A stretch of DNA of 51,861 nucleotides from Ruminococcus sp. YE282 (GTDB taxonomy: Bacteria > Bacillota > Clostridia > Oscillospirales > Acutalibacteraceae), in NCBI GenBank assembly GCA_900101355.1, contig FMUV01000016.1, forward strand, positions 1 through 51,861, given 5' to 3'. Shown one piece after another: positions 17,904-26,821 of the stretch (position 1 is the stretch's first letter; each line of letters starts with the position of its first letter). The notes below the pieces were generated by a model, which had not been told where the DNA came from, did no database searches, and worked only from the letters and a program-made list of their open reading frames with translations. The translations under genes and the position numbers were made by a program.

Positions 17904-19095
17904 GACCCCCTCAATATTGAACGTCTCACAACTAAATACCTATATAAAATCACTGTTAGAAAATGATATAAAACTCAACACTGTCTTTCTTGCAGGGGAA
18001 ATCTCTAATTTTAACGTTAACAGCAAAAGCGGTCATGCGTATCTGACTTTAAAAGATGAAAGTTCGGTTATTCGCAGCATAATGTTTGCAGGTAACCTCA
18101 GGTATCTGAAATTTATGCCTGCAAACGGAATGAAAGTAATTTGTCGTGGCAGGGTAACGGTTTATGCTCCGACAGGTCAGTATCAGCTTAATATCGAAGA
18201 TATGCAGCCTGACGGTATAGGTGCATTAACGCTTGCCTATGAACAGCTTAAGGCGAAATTGTCTCAAAAAGGACTTTTTTCTGTTGAGCATAAAAAGCCA
18301 TTGCCTCGCTTTCCTCAGACTGTCGGGGTAATAACCTCTCCGACAGGAGCGGCAATACAGGATATTAGAAAAACTCTGTTAAGACGTTTTCCTTGCGTTG
18401 ACATTGTTCTCTGTCCTGTCCTTGTTCAGGGCGACGGTGCCCCCGAGCAGCTTATAAGAGCTGTAAAACTGCTCGACGAATACAATCTTTGTGATGTTAT
18501 CATCATCGGCAGGGGCGGAGGTTCGGTTGAAGATTTGTGGGCGTTTAACAACGAAAATCTTGCTTATGCAATTTATGACTGCAAAATCCCTGTGATTTCT
18601 GCTGTCGGTCATGAAATAAATGACACCATATGTGACTTTGTAGCCGATAAACGTGCAGCAACACCAACCGCCGCAGCAGAGATAGCAGTGCTGGACCAAA
18701 ATGAACTCAGAGCATTTTACCGCAATCAATTTCAGTATGTAACTTCATCGGTTAATAATCTGTTAAATAACAGCAACTTGCTTGTGTCAAATCTTCGTCA
18801 CAGGCTTTCAGCCGTTTCTCCGAAAACTGTAATTAATGAATATGAGTTGAATCTGAAAAACACTTCTAATGTCATTTCGGGAAAAATGGATGAAAGGCTT
18901 AATTTTGATTTATCCAAAATTAAAAATACGGCTTCAAAGCTTGACGCACTTAATCCGATTTCTGTTCTTGCAAGAGGATATTCAATAGCAGAAAAGGACG
19001 GCAAGGTAATAAGCTCAAAAAAACAGCTTCATAGCGGTGATAAATTTACGCTTGAATTTTCTGACGGAAAAATCACAGCAACGGCAGGTGAGTAA
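17884..19095 (+). CDS. xseA: Exodeoxyribonuclease VII large subunit
   Basis: Catalytic subunit of the single-strand-specific exonuclease VII. An N-terminal OB fold (F-L-A-G-E-I-S-N-F, then S-G-H-A-Y-L-T-L-K-D) is followed by the nuclease domain with R-G-G-G-S-V-E-D-L-W-A-F-N and V-G-H-E-I-N-D-T-I-x-D-x-V-A-D-x-R-A-x-T-P-T-A-A-A-E. ATG 17884 is chosen since the upstream ATG at 17854 adds residues not seen in the family. At 403 residues it is normal to slightly short. The small subunit gene xseB, usually adjacent, is not found; dnaE starts immediately after. Confidence 0.95.
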   Translation: MYTPNFKTPSILNVSQLNTYIKSLLENDIKLNTVFLAGEISNFNVNSKSGHAYLTLKDESSVIRSIMFAGNLRYLKFMPANGMKVICRGRVTVYAPTGQYQLNIEDMQPDGIGALTLAYEQLKAKLSQKGLFSVEHKKPLPRFPQTVGVITSPTGAAIQDIRKTLLRRFPCVDIVLCPVLVQGDGAPEQLIRAVKLLDEYNLCDVIIIGRGGGSVEDLWAFNNENLAYAIYDCKIPVISAVGHEINDTICDFVADKRAATPTAAAEIAVLDQNELRAFYRNQFQYVTSSVNNLLNNSNLLVSNLRHRLSAVSPKTVINEYELNLKNTSNVISGKMDERLNFDLSKIKNTASKLDALNPISVLARGYSIAEKDGKVISSKKQLHSGDKFTLEFSDGKITATAGE

Positions 19096-19096
19096 A

Positions 19097-22000
19097 ATGG
19101 CTTTTTCACATTTACACGTCCACACCGAATACAGCTTGCTTGACGGTGCGTGCAGAATAAGTAAAATTGCAAAAGCGGCAAAGCAGATGGGGATGAACTC
19201 TCTTGCAATTACAGACCACGGAGTTATGTACGGCGTAATTGATTTTTACAGGGCTTGCAAAAATGAGGGAATAAAGCCGATAATCGGGTGTGAAGTATAC
19301 GTTGCTCCTCATTCAAGGTTTGACAAAACTACCGCTTATGAAAAGTATTATCATATGATACTTCTTTGTGAGAATAATATCGGCTATCAAAATCTTATAA
19401 AGCTTGTGTCTCTCGGATTTACCGAGGGCTTTTATTCCAAACCGAGAATTGACGATGAACTGTTAAAGCAGTACCACGAGGGCTTGATTTGCCTTTCTGC
19501 CTGTCTTGCAGGTGAAATTCCGCAAAAGCTTCTCAACGGAGATTATTCTGCCGCAAAGCAAAAAGCTGAATTTTACAGAGATATGTTTGGCAAGGATAAT
19601 TTTTTTATTGAACTTCAAAATCACGGGATTCGGGAAGAATCCGAAGTTCTTCCGCAGCTCGTCAGGGTTGCAAAAGAAGTCGGGGTCAGTATAGTTGCCA
19701 CCAACGACAGTCATTATATTCAAAAATCCGACAGCCAAATGCACAGTATACTTTTATGCATACAGACCAACGGTACTGTTGATGACAGCAACAGAATGGA
19801 ATTTCTGACTGATGAGTTTTATCTTAAATCAGAGCAGGAAATGCGTGAATTGTTTTCGGAATATTCCGAGGCTCTTGACAATACCCAGCTTATTGCGGAC
19901 AGGTGTAACGTTGAATTTGAGTTTGGTGTTCGCAGGTTGCCTCGTTTTGATTTGCCAAACGATGAAAATCATCTTGATTATTTTCGCAGAAATTGTTACA
20001 GAGGACTATATTTGCATTACGGCGAAAATCCCGACAAATCCATAATTGACCGACTTGAGTACGAAATAAATACGGTTTCACAAATGGGTTTTGTGGATTA
20101 TTATCTTATTGTAAATGATTTTGTTCAATACGCAAAATCAAAAAATATCCCTGTAGGACCCGGAAGAGGCTCAGGAGCAGGTTCACTCTGTGCCTATTGC
20201 ATAGGAATCACTGCTGTTGACCCAATAAAACATAATTTGCTTTTTGAACGTTTTTTAAATCCCGAACGTGTAAGTATGCCTGATTTTGACATAGACTTTT
20301 GTCAACGCCGTCGCAAAGAAGTAATAGACTATGTAATCGAAAAATACGGAAGCGACCATGTAGCACAGATTATATCCTTTGATACTATGGCGGCAAAAGC
20401 GGCTTTACGTGATGTGGGCAGAGCCTTGGCTATGTCATATGCCGCTGTTGATTCAATAGTAAAATTGATTCCAAACGAACTTAATATTACAATTGACCGT
20501 GCTATGAGTATAAGCTCGGAACTTAGAAGACAATATGAAAATGACGAACAAACAAAAACGCTGATAGACATTGCTAAAAGTATTGAGGGAATGCCTCGTC
20601 ATTCAACAACCCATGCGGCAGGCGTTGTAATTACAGATAAACCGGTTTATGATTATGTGCCGCTTTCCAAAAACGACGATGTAATTGTTACCCAGTTTCC
20701 GAAAAATGACCTTGAAGACCTCGGATTGCTCAAAATGGACTTTTTAGGACTTCGTAATCTTACGGTTATTGATGATGCGGAAAAACTGATAAAACACAGC
20801 AATCCAAACTATTCGCCCGATGATATTGACGAAAACGATAAACAGGTTTTTGAAATGTTTTCAAAGGGAAACACCGAAGGGGTCTTTCAGTTTGAGAGTC
20901 AGGGAATAAGGAATGTTTTGGTTCAGTTAAAACCAGATTGTTTTGAAGATATTCTTGCGGTTGTCTCACTCTATCGTCCCGGACCTATGGGAAGTATTCC
21001 AACTTATATTGACTGCCGCCATAATCCGTCTCATATACATTACAAGCATCCTTTACTCAAGGATATTTTAAAGGATACCTACGGTTGCGTTGTATTCCAG
21101 GAGCAGGTAATTCAAATTATCCGCAAACTTGCAGGGTACAGCATTGGGCGTGCGGATATTGTGCGCCGTGCAATGAGCAAGAAAAAGCACGATGTAATGG
21201 AAAAAGAAAGAAGTATTTTTATCAACGGCCTTGTTGATGAGCACGGCAATATGGTAGTTGACGGTTGCGTAAGACGTGGTGTTGACGCCAAGACGGCAAA
21301 TGCTATTTTTGATGAGATGGAAAGCTTTGCTTCATATGCGTACAATAAGGCGCATGCCGTATCATACGCCGTTACGTCATATAAAACCGCTTGGTTAAAA
21401 TGTCACTATCCACGAGAGTATATGGCCGCATTGCTTTCAAGTGTTCTCGGCAGCCAAAATAAAACCGCTCAGTACATTACCGAGTGTAAACGCCTTAACA
21501 TCAATGTTTTGCCTCCAAGCGTAAATGAGAGTAATCACGATTTTACAGTAAGCGGAAAAAACATCAGATACGGATTGTTGGCTGTAAAAAATCTTGGCAG
21601 ACAGTTTATTGACCGCATAATAGCAGAAAGAAGTTCGGGCATTTATACATCGTTTTTTGATTTTTGCAAACGCCTTTACGGAAAGTATATGAACAGCCGT
21701 GCAATAGAAAGTCTCATAAAATGCGGTGCTTTTGACGGAATGGGGGCTAACAGACGTCAGCTCTTGGCTGTTACAAAAACGGTTCTTGATGACCTTGACT
21801 ATGAATCAAAACATAATCTTAACGGTCAGCTTTCGTTTTTTGAAATCGGTGATGATAATCATCATAAATCTTCAATGCCAAACCTTCCTGATTTACCTGA
21901 ATTTCCCAAGAGTGAGCTTTTGCATATGGAAAATGAAATTGCCGGTATGTATCTTAGCGGACATCCCATGGACGACTATGCGGATTTTGCAAGAATTACA

Positions 22001-22627
22001 AAGGCGGACAGAATCGGTGAAATAATTTCAAATGACAGTGAGTTGTACTTTGACGGAAAAACCGTTACCGTTGTGTGTATAGTAAAGTCTGTGAAAGCTC
22101 AGCTTACTAAGACTAACAAAATGATGGCTTTTGCGGTTGTCGAAGACAGATTCGGTACAATCGAAGTTGTTGTGTTCCCGAATGTTTACGAAAAGTGTGC
22201 AATGCTCTTAAACGATTCTAATGCTTTGATAATCAGAGGACATCTCAATTTTAAGGAAAATGAAGAACCGAAGATAATTTGTGATTCGGTAGAAAAGGCA
22301 CGAACAAACGAAGAGTGCAAAAATTTCGATGTCAATCGCAACGCAGCGCCAAATTATCCTGTTCATAATTTAAATGCATCATCAAATAACGCTGTACCTG
22401 CTATTCCTAAAGCACTGTATTTAAGAATTGACGATTTAAATACCGAATTGTATCATAAAGCCAAAAGGGTTCTTGATATTTTTGAGGGAAATACTCCTGT
22501 TATTTTTTATCTCACAAATTCAAACCGCAAGGTCAAAGCTCCTGTCAATATGTGGGTAAGCCTTAATGATGTGATGATAAAGGAACTCAAGTTTCAACTT
22601 GGTGATTCCAATGTTGTAGCAAAATAG
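19097..22627 (+). CDS. dnaE: DNA polymerase III alpha subunit, DnaE type
   Basis: A replicative C-family polymerase of 1176 residues. It starts with the PHP domain (H-L-H-V-H-T-E-Y-S-L-L-D-G). The palm has G-P-G-R-G-S-G-A-G-S-L and the catalytic P-D-F-D-I-D-F. Finger and tandem helix-hairpin-helix regions, a beta-clamp-binding zone and an OB fold near 990-1080 follow. This is DnaE rather than PolC because no exonuclease domain interrupts the PHP. ATG 19097 lies 1 bp after the xseA stop with AGGTGAG upstream, so it is translationally coupled. Confidence 0.97.
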   Translation: MAFSHLHVHTEYSLLDGACRISKIAKAAKQMGMNSLAITDHGVMYGVIDFYRACKNEGIKPIIGCEVYVAPHSRFDKTTAYEKYYHMILLCENNIGYQNLIKLVSLGFTEGFYSKPRIDDELLKQYHEGLICLSACLAGEIPQKLLNGDYSAAKQKAEFYRDMFGKDNFFIELQNHGIREESEVLPQLVRVAKEVGVSIVATNDSHYIQKSDSQMHSILLCIQTNGTVDDSNRMEFLTDEFYLKSEQEMRELFSEYSEALDNTQLIADRCNVEFEFGVRRLPRFDLPNDENHLDYFRRNCYRGLYLHYGENPDKSIIDRLEYEINTVSQMGFVDYYLIVNDFVQYAKSKNIPVGPGRGSGAGSLCAYCIGITAVDPIKHNLLFERFLNPERVSMPDFDIDFCQRRRKEVIDYVIEKYGSDHVAQIISFDTMAAKAALRDVGRALAMSYAAVDSIVKLIPNELNITIDRAMSISSELRRQYENDEQTKTLIDIAKSIEGMPRHSTTHAAGVVITDKPVYDYVPLSKNDDVIVTQFPKNDLEDLGLLKMDFLGLRNLTVIDDAEKLIKHSNPNYSPDDIDENDKQVFEMFSKGNTEGVFQFESQGIRNVLVQLKPDCFEDILAVVSLYRPGPMGSIPTYIDCRHNPSHIHYKHPLLKDILKDTYGCVVFQEQVIQIIRKLAGYSIGRADIVRRAMSKKKHDVMEKERSIFINGLVDEHGNMVVDGCVRRGVDAKTANAIFDEMESFASYAYNKAHAVSYAVTSYKTAWLKCHYPREYMAALLSSVLGSQNKTAQYITECKRLNINVLPPSVNESNHDFTVSGKNIRYGLLAVKNLGRQFIDRIIAERSSGIYTSFFDFCKRLYGKYMNSRAIESLIKCGAFDGMGANRRQLLAVTKTVLDDLDYESKHNLNGQLSFFEIGDDNHHKSSMPNLPDLPEFPKSELLHMENEIAGMYLSGHPMDDYADFARITKADRIGEIISNDSELYFDGKTVTVVCIVKSVKAQLTKTNKMMAFAVVEDRFGTIEVVVFPNVYEKCAMLLNDSNALIIRGHLNFKENEEPKIICDSVEKARTNEECKNFDVNRNAAPNYPVHNLNASSNNAVPAIPKALYLRIDDLNTELYHKAKRVLDIFEGNTPVIFYLTNSNRKVKAPVNMWVSLNDVMIKELKFQLGDSNVVAK

Positions 22628-22679
22628 ACAAAAAGAGATACTTGATATTATAAATAACGTATAAATATTTTAATTGCTA

Positions 22680-22708
22680 TTGAAAATCTTCCTGTTTTTT
22701 TGTATAAT
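22680..22708 (+). promoter_or_regulatory. Predicted sigma-A promoter of the ABC importer
   Basis: TTGAAA (22680-22685), 17-nt spacer, TATAAT (22703-22708). The leader to the ATG at 22773 is only about 60 nt, with no room for a T-box or other long riboswitch. Confidence 0.75.
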
Positions 22709-22772
22709 TATCTAAGTTAGATTATTAACGCATAAAAGTGTAAAAGCACTAAAGCTTTTAGGAGGATTATTT

Positions 22773-23765
22773 ATGAACAAGACAAAAAGAATAATTGCGG
22801 GTTCACTTGCTGCACTCACAATCTCACTTGGTTTTGCAGGCTGCGGAGAATCAGCTTCTTCAAGCTCTTCTGACTCAGGTGATGCCGCTAAAGTTTACAA
22901 TATCGGAATTTGCCAGCTTATTCAGCATGATGCGCTTGACGCTGCAACAAAAGGCTTCAAAGACGCCCTTACTGAAAAACTCGGTGCAGATAATGTAAAA
23001 TTTGATGAACAGAATGCTCAGGGCGATTCTCAGAACTGTATTACAATTTGCAATCAGTTTGTTTCTTCTAATTATGACCTGATTCTCGGAAACGGAACAG
23101 CCGCTTTACAGGCTGCTTATACAGCTACCGATACAATTCCAATCTTAGGAACTTCTGTAACCAACTATGCTACTGCACTTGAAATCAGTGATTGGAAAGG
23201 CTATACGGGAATTAACATTTCGGGAACTACCGACCTTGCTCCGCTTGACCAGCAGGCTGAGCTTGCAAAGGAACTTTTGCCTGACAAAAAAACAGTTGGT
23301 ATTCTCTACTGTTCTGCTGAGGCAAATTCAAAATATCAGGTTGACACAATCACACCTTATTTTGAAAAAGAGGGATATACTGTTAAGGAATATTCATTCT
23401 CCGACTCAAATGACCTTGCCGCTGTAACAACAACAGCATGTGACGAAGCTGATTTTCTGTATATTCCAACAGATAACACAGCAGCCGCTAATGCCGAGAA
23501 TGTAAATAACATTGCTTTTGAAAAGAAAATTCCTGTTATTGCAGGTGAAGAGGGAATATGCAAAGGCTGCGGTATTGCAACCCTTTCTATAAGCTATTAT
23601 GACCTTGGTAAAAAGACCGGTGAAATGGCATATGATATTTTGGTTAACGGAAAAGATGTTTCTACAATGGAAATTCAGAATGCCTCTACTACCAAGAAAT
23701 ATGATGCAGACAGATGCAAAGCTTTGGGAATAGAAGTTCCTGACGGCTTTGAAACTGTTGAGTAA
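22773..23765 (+). CDS. ABC transporter substrate-binding lipoprotein (TrpX/PF04392 type)
   Basis: A 330-residue surface lipoprotein. The signal sequence ends in L-G-F-A-G-C-G, with lipidated Cys24, followed by a Ser-rich linker. The mature part has the fold-type-I binding protein pattern N-I-G-I-C-Q-L-I-Q-H-D-A-L-D, then I-L-G-T-S-V-T and V-G-I-L-Y-C-S-A-E-A-N-S that marks the ABC_sub_bind family. Characterised relatives serve tryptophan or other aromatic amino acids; the ligand here is inference. AGGAGG precedes the ATG. A hairpin terminator separates it from the permease. Confidence 0.88.
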   Translation: MNKTKRIIAGSLAALTISLGFAGCGESASSSSSDSGDAAKVYNIGICQLIQHDALDAATKGFKDALTEKLGADNVKFDEQNAQGDSQNCITICNQFVSSNYDLILGNGTAALQAAYTATDTIPILGTSVTNYATALEISDWKGYTGINISGTTDLAPLDQQAELAKELLPDKKTVGILYCSAEANSKYQVDTITPYFEKEGYTVKEYSFSDSNDLAAVTTTACDEADFLYIPTDNTAAANAENVNNIAFEKKIPVIAGEEGICKGCGIATLSISYYDLGKKTGEMAYDILVNGKDVSTMEIQNASTTKKYDADRCKALGIEVPDGFETVE

Positions 23766-23785
23766 ATTAAATTTGTCTAAAAATT

Positions 23786-23825
23786 ATTGGGGTGTTGTAA
23801 AACGCACACCCCAATGTTTTATTTT
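23786..23825 (+). terminator. Intercistronic terminator/attenuator in the ABC operon
   Basis: ATTGGGGTGT (23786-23795) pairs with ACACCCCAAT (23806-23815) and is followed by GTTTTATTTT. It lies between the binding protein and the permease and probably sets a high binding-protein to membrane-protein ratio by partial termination. Confidence 0.8.
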
Positions 23826-23849
23826 AAGTATGGTATATGGTGAAATAAC

Positions 23850-24824
23850 ATGGATGTAATTATATCTTATTTTTCATCCCTAAATCCTATGAACCTGTTA
23901 TCACAGCTTCCGGGCAATGTTGCACAGGGCATAATTTGGGGAATAATGGCTCTTGGCGTGTTTATCACGTTTAAACTTCTGAATTTTGCTGATTTGACAG
24001 TTGACGGTTCTTTTGCAACCGGCGGTGCGGTTACTGCAATTCTGCTTATCAACGGTGTTCCTGTATGGATTGCGGTTATTGCGGCTCTTGTAGCAGGAAT
24101 TTTGGCTGGTCTTATTACCGGACTTTTACATACTTTGTTGGGAATACCCGATATTCTTTCAGGTATTCTTACTCAAATCGCATTGTATTCAATCAATTTG
24201 AATATTATGGGAAAATCTAACCTGCCGATAAGTTACAGAAATTATACTCTTGTAATTTCTGCAAGCAACATTAATATGGCAATATTGGTTGGTTTGATTA
24301 TTTCTGCAATTATAATCACTCTGATGTATTGGTATTTTGGCACAGAACAGGGTTCAACTATCCGTTCAACGGGCAGCAATCCTTCAATGAGCAAGGCTCA
24401 GGGAATTAATATTAATGTTGCAAAGGTAATCGCTCTTGCACTTTCAAACGGCCTTGTAGCCTTGGCAGGTTCCTTTTCGGCGCAATATCAGGGCTTCTCA
24501 GACGTAAATATGGGCAGAGGTGCAATTGTAATCGGTCTTGCCGCTGTAATCATCGGTGAGGTAATCGGCGAGGCATTGTTCCGCAAGCGTATTAATTTTG
24601 TCATCAGATTAATTTTGGTTGTAGTCGGCGGAATTTTGTATTATATCGCAATGGGCATTGTACTTTGGTTGAAGATGCCTACGGACGATACAAAGCTTTT
24701 CACTGCCGTAATAGTGGCAATTTTCCTTGCAGTTCCGTATTTAAAGGGAAAATCCAAAAATTCGTTTAAAAAGCTTGCAAAAGAAAACTTAAAGAATCGT
24801 ATGGGCGGTGGCAAAAATGCTTGA
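23850..24824 (+). CDS. ABC transporter permease (BPD_transp_2 type)
   Basis: A 324-residue integral membrane protein with about eight to nine hydrophobic segments. It carries F-K-L-L-N-F-A-D-L-T-V-D-G-S-F-A-T-G-G near residues 42-60 and the conserved S-T-G-S-N-P-S-M-S-K-A-Q-G-I-N cytoplasmic loop that contacts the ATPase, as in branched-chain-amino-acid and TrpY-type permeases. It overlaps the ATPase gene by 8 to 17 bp, depending on the start used there. With its partners it forms a complete importer. Confidence 0.9.
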   Translation: MDVIISYFSSLNPMNLLSQLPGNVAQGIIWGIMALGVFITFKLLNFADLTVDGSFATGGAVTAILLINGVPVWIAVIAALVAGILAGLITGLLHTLLGIPDILSGILTQIALYSINLNIMGKSNLPISYRNYTLVISASNINMAILVGLIISAIIITLMYWYFGTEQGSTIRSTGSNPSMSKAQGININVAKVIALALSNGLVALAGSFSAQYQGFSDVNMGRGAIVIGLAAVIIGEVIGEALFRKRINFVIRLILVVVGGILYYIAMGIVLWLKMPTDDTKLFTAVIVAIFLAVPYLKGKSKNSFKKLAKENLKNRMGGGKNA

Positions 24825-25614
24825 AATTAATAATATTTATAAGACGTTTAACGCAGGTACTGTCAATGAAAAGCGTGCCCTCAACGGCGTTAATCTTAAA
24901 CTTAACGACGGCGATTTTTGTACTGTAATTGGCGGAAACGGAGCTGGCAAATCTACTGTTCTCAATTCAATTGCTGGTGTATGGCCGGTGGACAGCGGTG
25001 AAATTTTGATTGACGGAAAAGACATTTCGGGACTTCCGGAACACAAACGTGCTCCGTACCTCGGAAGAGTTTTTCAGGACCCGATGACCGGTACGGTAGC
25101 CGATATGGAGATAATAGAGAATCTTGCTATCGCTGCTCGCAGAGGTAAACGCAGAGGTCTTTCATGGGGCGTTAAAAAATCTGAGAAAGACAAATATCGT
25201 GAAATGCTAAAAGAATTTGACCTTGGTCTTGAAGACAGAATGACCACAAAGGTTGGATTGCTTTCGGGTGGTCAGCGTCAGGCTATAACGCTTCTTATGG
25301 CTACAATCCAAAAACCAAAGCTTTTGCTTCTTGATGAGCATACAGCGGCGCTTGACCCGAAAACTGCCGCAAAGGTTCTTGAGTTGTCTGATAAGATAAT
25401 TGAAGAAAATCACCTTACTGCTCTTATGGTTACTCATAATATGAAAGATGCCATCACACACGGCAACCGTTTGATAATGATGTGTGACGGCAAAGTTATA
25501 TTAAATATTGAGGGCGAAGAAAAGAAAAAACTTACCGTTGAACACCTTCTTCAAAAATTTGAAGAAGTAAGCGGCTCAAAAATAGAAAACGACAGAATGT
25601 TGTTAAGCGAGTAA
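24817..25614 (+). CDS. ABC transporter ATP-binding protein
   Basis: The nucleotide-binding subunit. Walker A is G-G-N-G-A-G-K-S-T, the Q-loop is in V-F-Q-D-P-M-T-G-T, the signature is L-S-G-G-Q-R-Q-A, Walker B is L-L-L-L-D-E-H-T-A-A-L-D, and the switch His is in V-T-H-N-M. D-E-H-T in place of the common D-E-P-T is shared by the TrpZ-like group. About 265 residues. I give ATG 24817; GTG 24808 is an equally possible start. A hairpin terminator follows. Confidence 0.93.
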   Translation: MLEINNIYKTFNAGTVNEKRALNGVNLKLNDGDFCTVIGGNGAGKSTVLNSIAGVWPVDSGEILIDGKDISGLPEHKRAPYLGRVFQDPMTGTVADMEIIENLAIAARRGKRRGLSWGVKKSEKDKYREMLKEFDLGLEDRMTTKVGLLSGGQRQAITLLMATIQKPKLLLLDEHTAALDPKTAAKVLELSDKIIEENHLTALMVTHNMKDAITHGNRLIMMCDGKVILNIEGEEKKKLTVEHLLQKFEEVSGSKIENDRMLLSE

Positions 25615-25619
25615 AAACT

Positions 25620-25642
25620 AAGGCAGCCTTTATGGCTGCCTT
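25620..25642 (-). terminator. Shared convergent terminator between the ABC operon and the FNT channel
   Basis: AAGGCAGCC (25620-25628) and GGCTGCCTT (25634-25642) form a perfect 9-bp stem with a 5-nt loop. The T-tract is better on the minus strand (AGTTTTTAC), serving the channel gene; on the plus strand it is followed only by AATTAATATA. Confidence 0.8.
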
Positions 25643-25671
25643 AATTAATATACATTATTTATTTTAATTCA

Positions 25672-26514
25672 TTATTCATTGTTCTTTTTGCGTGCATATG
25701 CAAAGTAAAACGGAAGTCCTACAAAAACCATACCTCCGATTATGTTGCCGATTGTAACGAACAGCAAGGATTCACAGCCCGAGAGGTTTGCAAGATTTTG
25801 ACATTGCTGCGCTGTAATGCCGTAAAGCTCCTGTGCTTTTGCAACGTATTCTGGATTCATAGCTGCCATAACACCGGTTGTAATATAGAACATATTTGCA
25901 ACGCAGTGTTCAAATCCACAGACTACGAATGCACAAATAGGGAAAAATACACCGAAAATTTTGCCTATTGCATCTGTTGCGACCGTTGCCATAACAATTG
26001 CAAGGCAAACGAGAATGTTACAAAGTATTCCGCTGACAATTGCCGTTGCGGGATTAATTGTTGTTTTGGCAAGCGCAACCTTTATTGTGAAAGCACCGAG
26101 TCCGCCGTTTGAGTAATTAAGTTGTCCTGAAAAGGTGATGAGCAAATCAATAATCAGTGCGCCGACAAAATTTGATATATAAACCGTAACAAGATTTTTT
26201 ATCATTGAAGAAATCTTGATTTTCTTTTCAAGCGTCGGAATAATCATAAGACAGTTGCCTGTGAAGAGTTCGCTTCCGGTAAACACAACAAGCATAAGTC
26301 CCACGGGAAAGATTACGCCTGCAACTACTCTTGCAAGCCCGACATCTGCAATTCCGTGCATTGCAACATTGCTTGCCGCACCGCCGAATGCAATAAAAGC
26401 TCCTGCCATAAGTCCGAGCAAAATCATTTTTGGCAGAGAAAGCTTTGATTTTGCCACACCTGATTTTGACACCAGCGATGCAATTTCAGCCGGTGCATTA
26501 AATCTGCTGTTCAT
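25672..26514 (-). CDS. Formate/nitrite transporter family channel
   Basis: A 280-residue FocA/NirC-family membrane protein with six main hydrophobic helices. The family features G-x-x-A-G-x-x-I-A-F-G-G, V-F-T-G-S-E-L-F-T-G-N, and the G-F-E-H-C-V-A-N-M-F block with the central pore His are visible, as is N-I-I-G-G-M-V-F-V-G in the last helix. In an anaerobic fermenter formate export or import is the likely role, but nitrite or hydrosulfide cannot be excluded from sequence. Monocistronic, with its own promoter and terminator. Confidence 0.93.
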   Translation of the reverse strand: MNSRFNAPAEIASLVSKSGVAKSKLSLPKMILLGLMAGAFIAFGGAASNVAMHGIADVGLARVVAGVIFPVGLMLVVFTGSELFTGNCLMIIPTLEKKIKISSMIKNLVTVYISNFVGALIIDLLITFSGQLNYSNGGLGAFTIKVALAKTTINPATAIVSGILCNILVCLAIVMATVATDAIGKIFGVFFPICAFVVCGFEHCVANMFYITTGVMAAMNPEYVAKAQELYGITAQQCQNLANLSGCESLLFVTIGNIIGGMVFVGLPFYFAYARKKNNE

Positions 26515-26552
26515 TAAAATTCCTTCTTTAATTTGTTTTTTTAATCGTTGAA

Positions 26553-26582
26553 GTTATATCGCAAAAATACGATAACATTCAA
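26553..26582 (-). promoter_or_regulatory. Promoter of the FNT channel with an overlapping dyad
   Basis: On the minus strand TTGAAT (26582-26577), 18-nt spacer, TATAAC (26558-26553). The whole spacer plus -10 (26553-26576) is an imperfect palindrome with GTTAT/ATAAC ends and inner CG pairs, a candidate operator. Confidence 0.55.
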
Positions 26583-26763
26583 ATTTCAGAAAATATCTTA
26601 TCACAAAAGCAAAGTATTTGTCAATTAACTTCAGGTTATCCGTAATGTTGCACACAAAAGATTTTGTAAATTATAAATACAGTTTATAATTGAAAATATA
26701 TTAATTTCAACATAAAAAGTTTTTATCAGCTGAAAAAAACCTTTTTAACTGCTAATTAATAAT
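26583..26763. other. AT-rich intergenic stretch without recognisable genes
   Basis: The 307-bp gap between the channel and lipoprotein genes holds the channel promoter at one end and the lipoprotein terminator at the other. The part between is very AT-rich with runs of A and T. I found no ORF with a ribosome-binding site and no stable hairpin in it. Confidence 0.6.
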
Positions 26764-26791
26764 GAAAAAAATCCCCAGATAAACTGAGGAT
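26764..26791 (-). terminator. Terminator of the lipoprotein gene
   Basis: On the minus strand ATCCTCAG (26791-26784) pairs with CTGGGGAT (26778-26771), with one G-U, followed by TTTTTTT. Confidence 0.85.
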
Positions 26792-26821
26792 TTTAAAATT
26801 TATATGCTATTATATTTTGTA

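Noticed and set aside
22628..22772. T-box or other riboswitch before the ABC importer
   Set aside because: The leader after the predicted start is only about 60 nt and contains no specifier or antiterminator hairpin.
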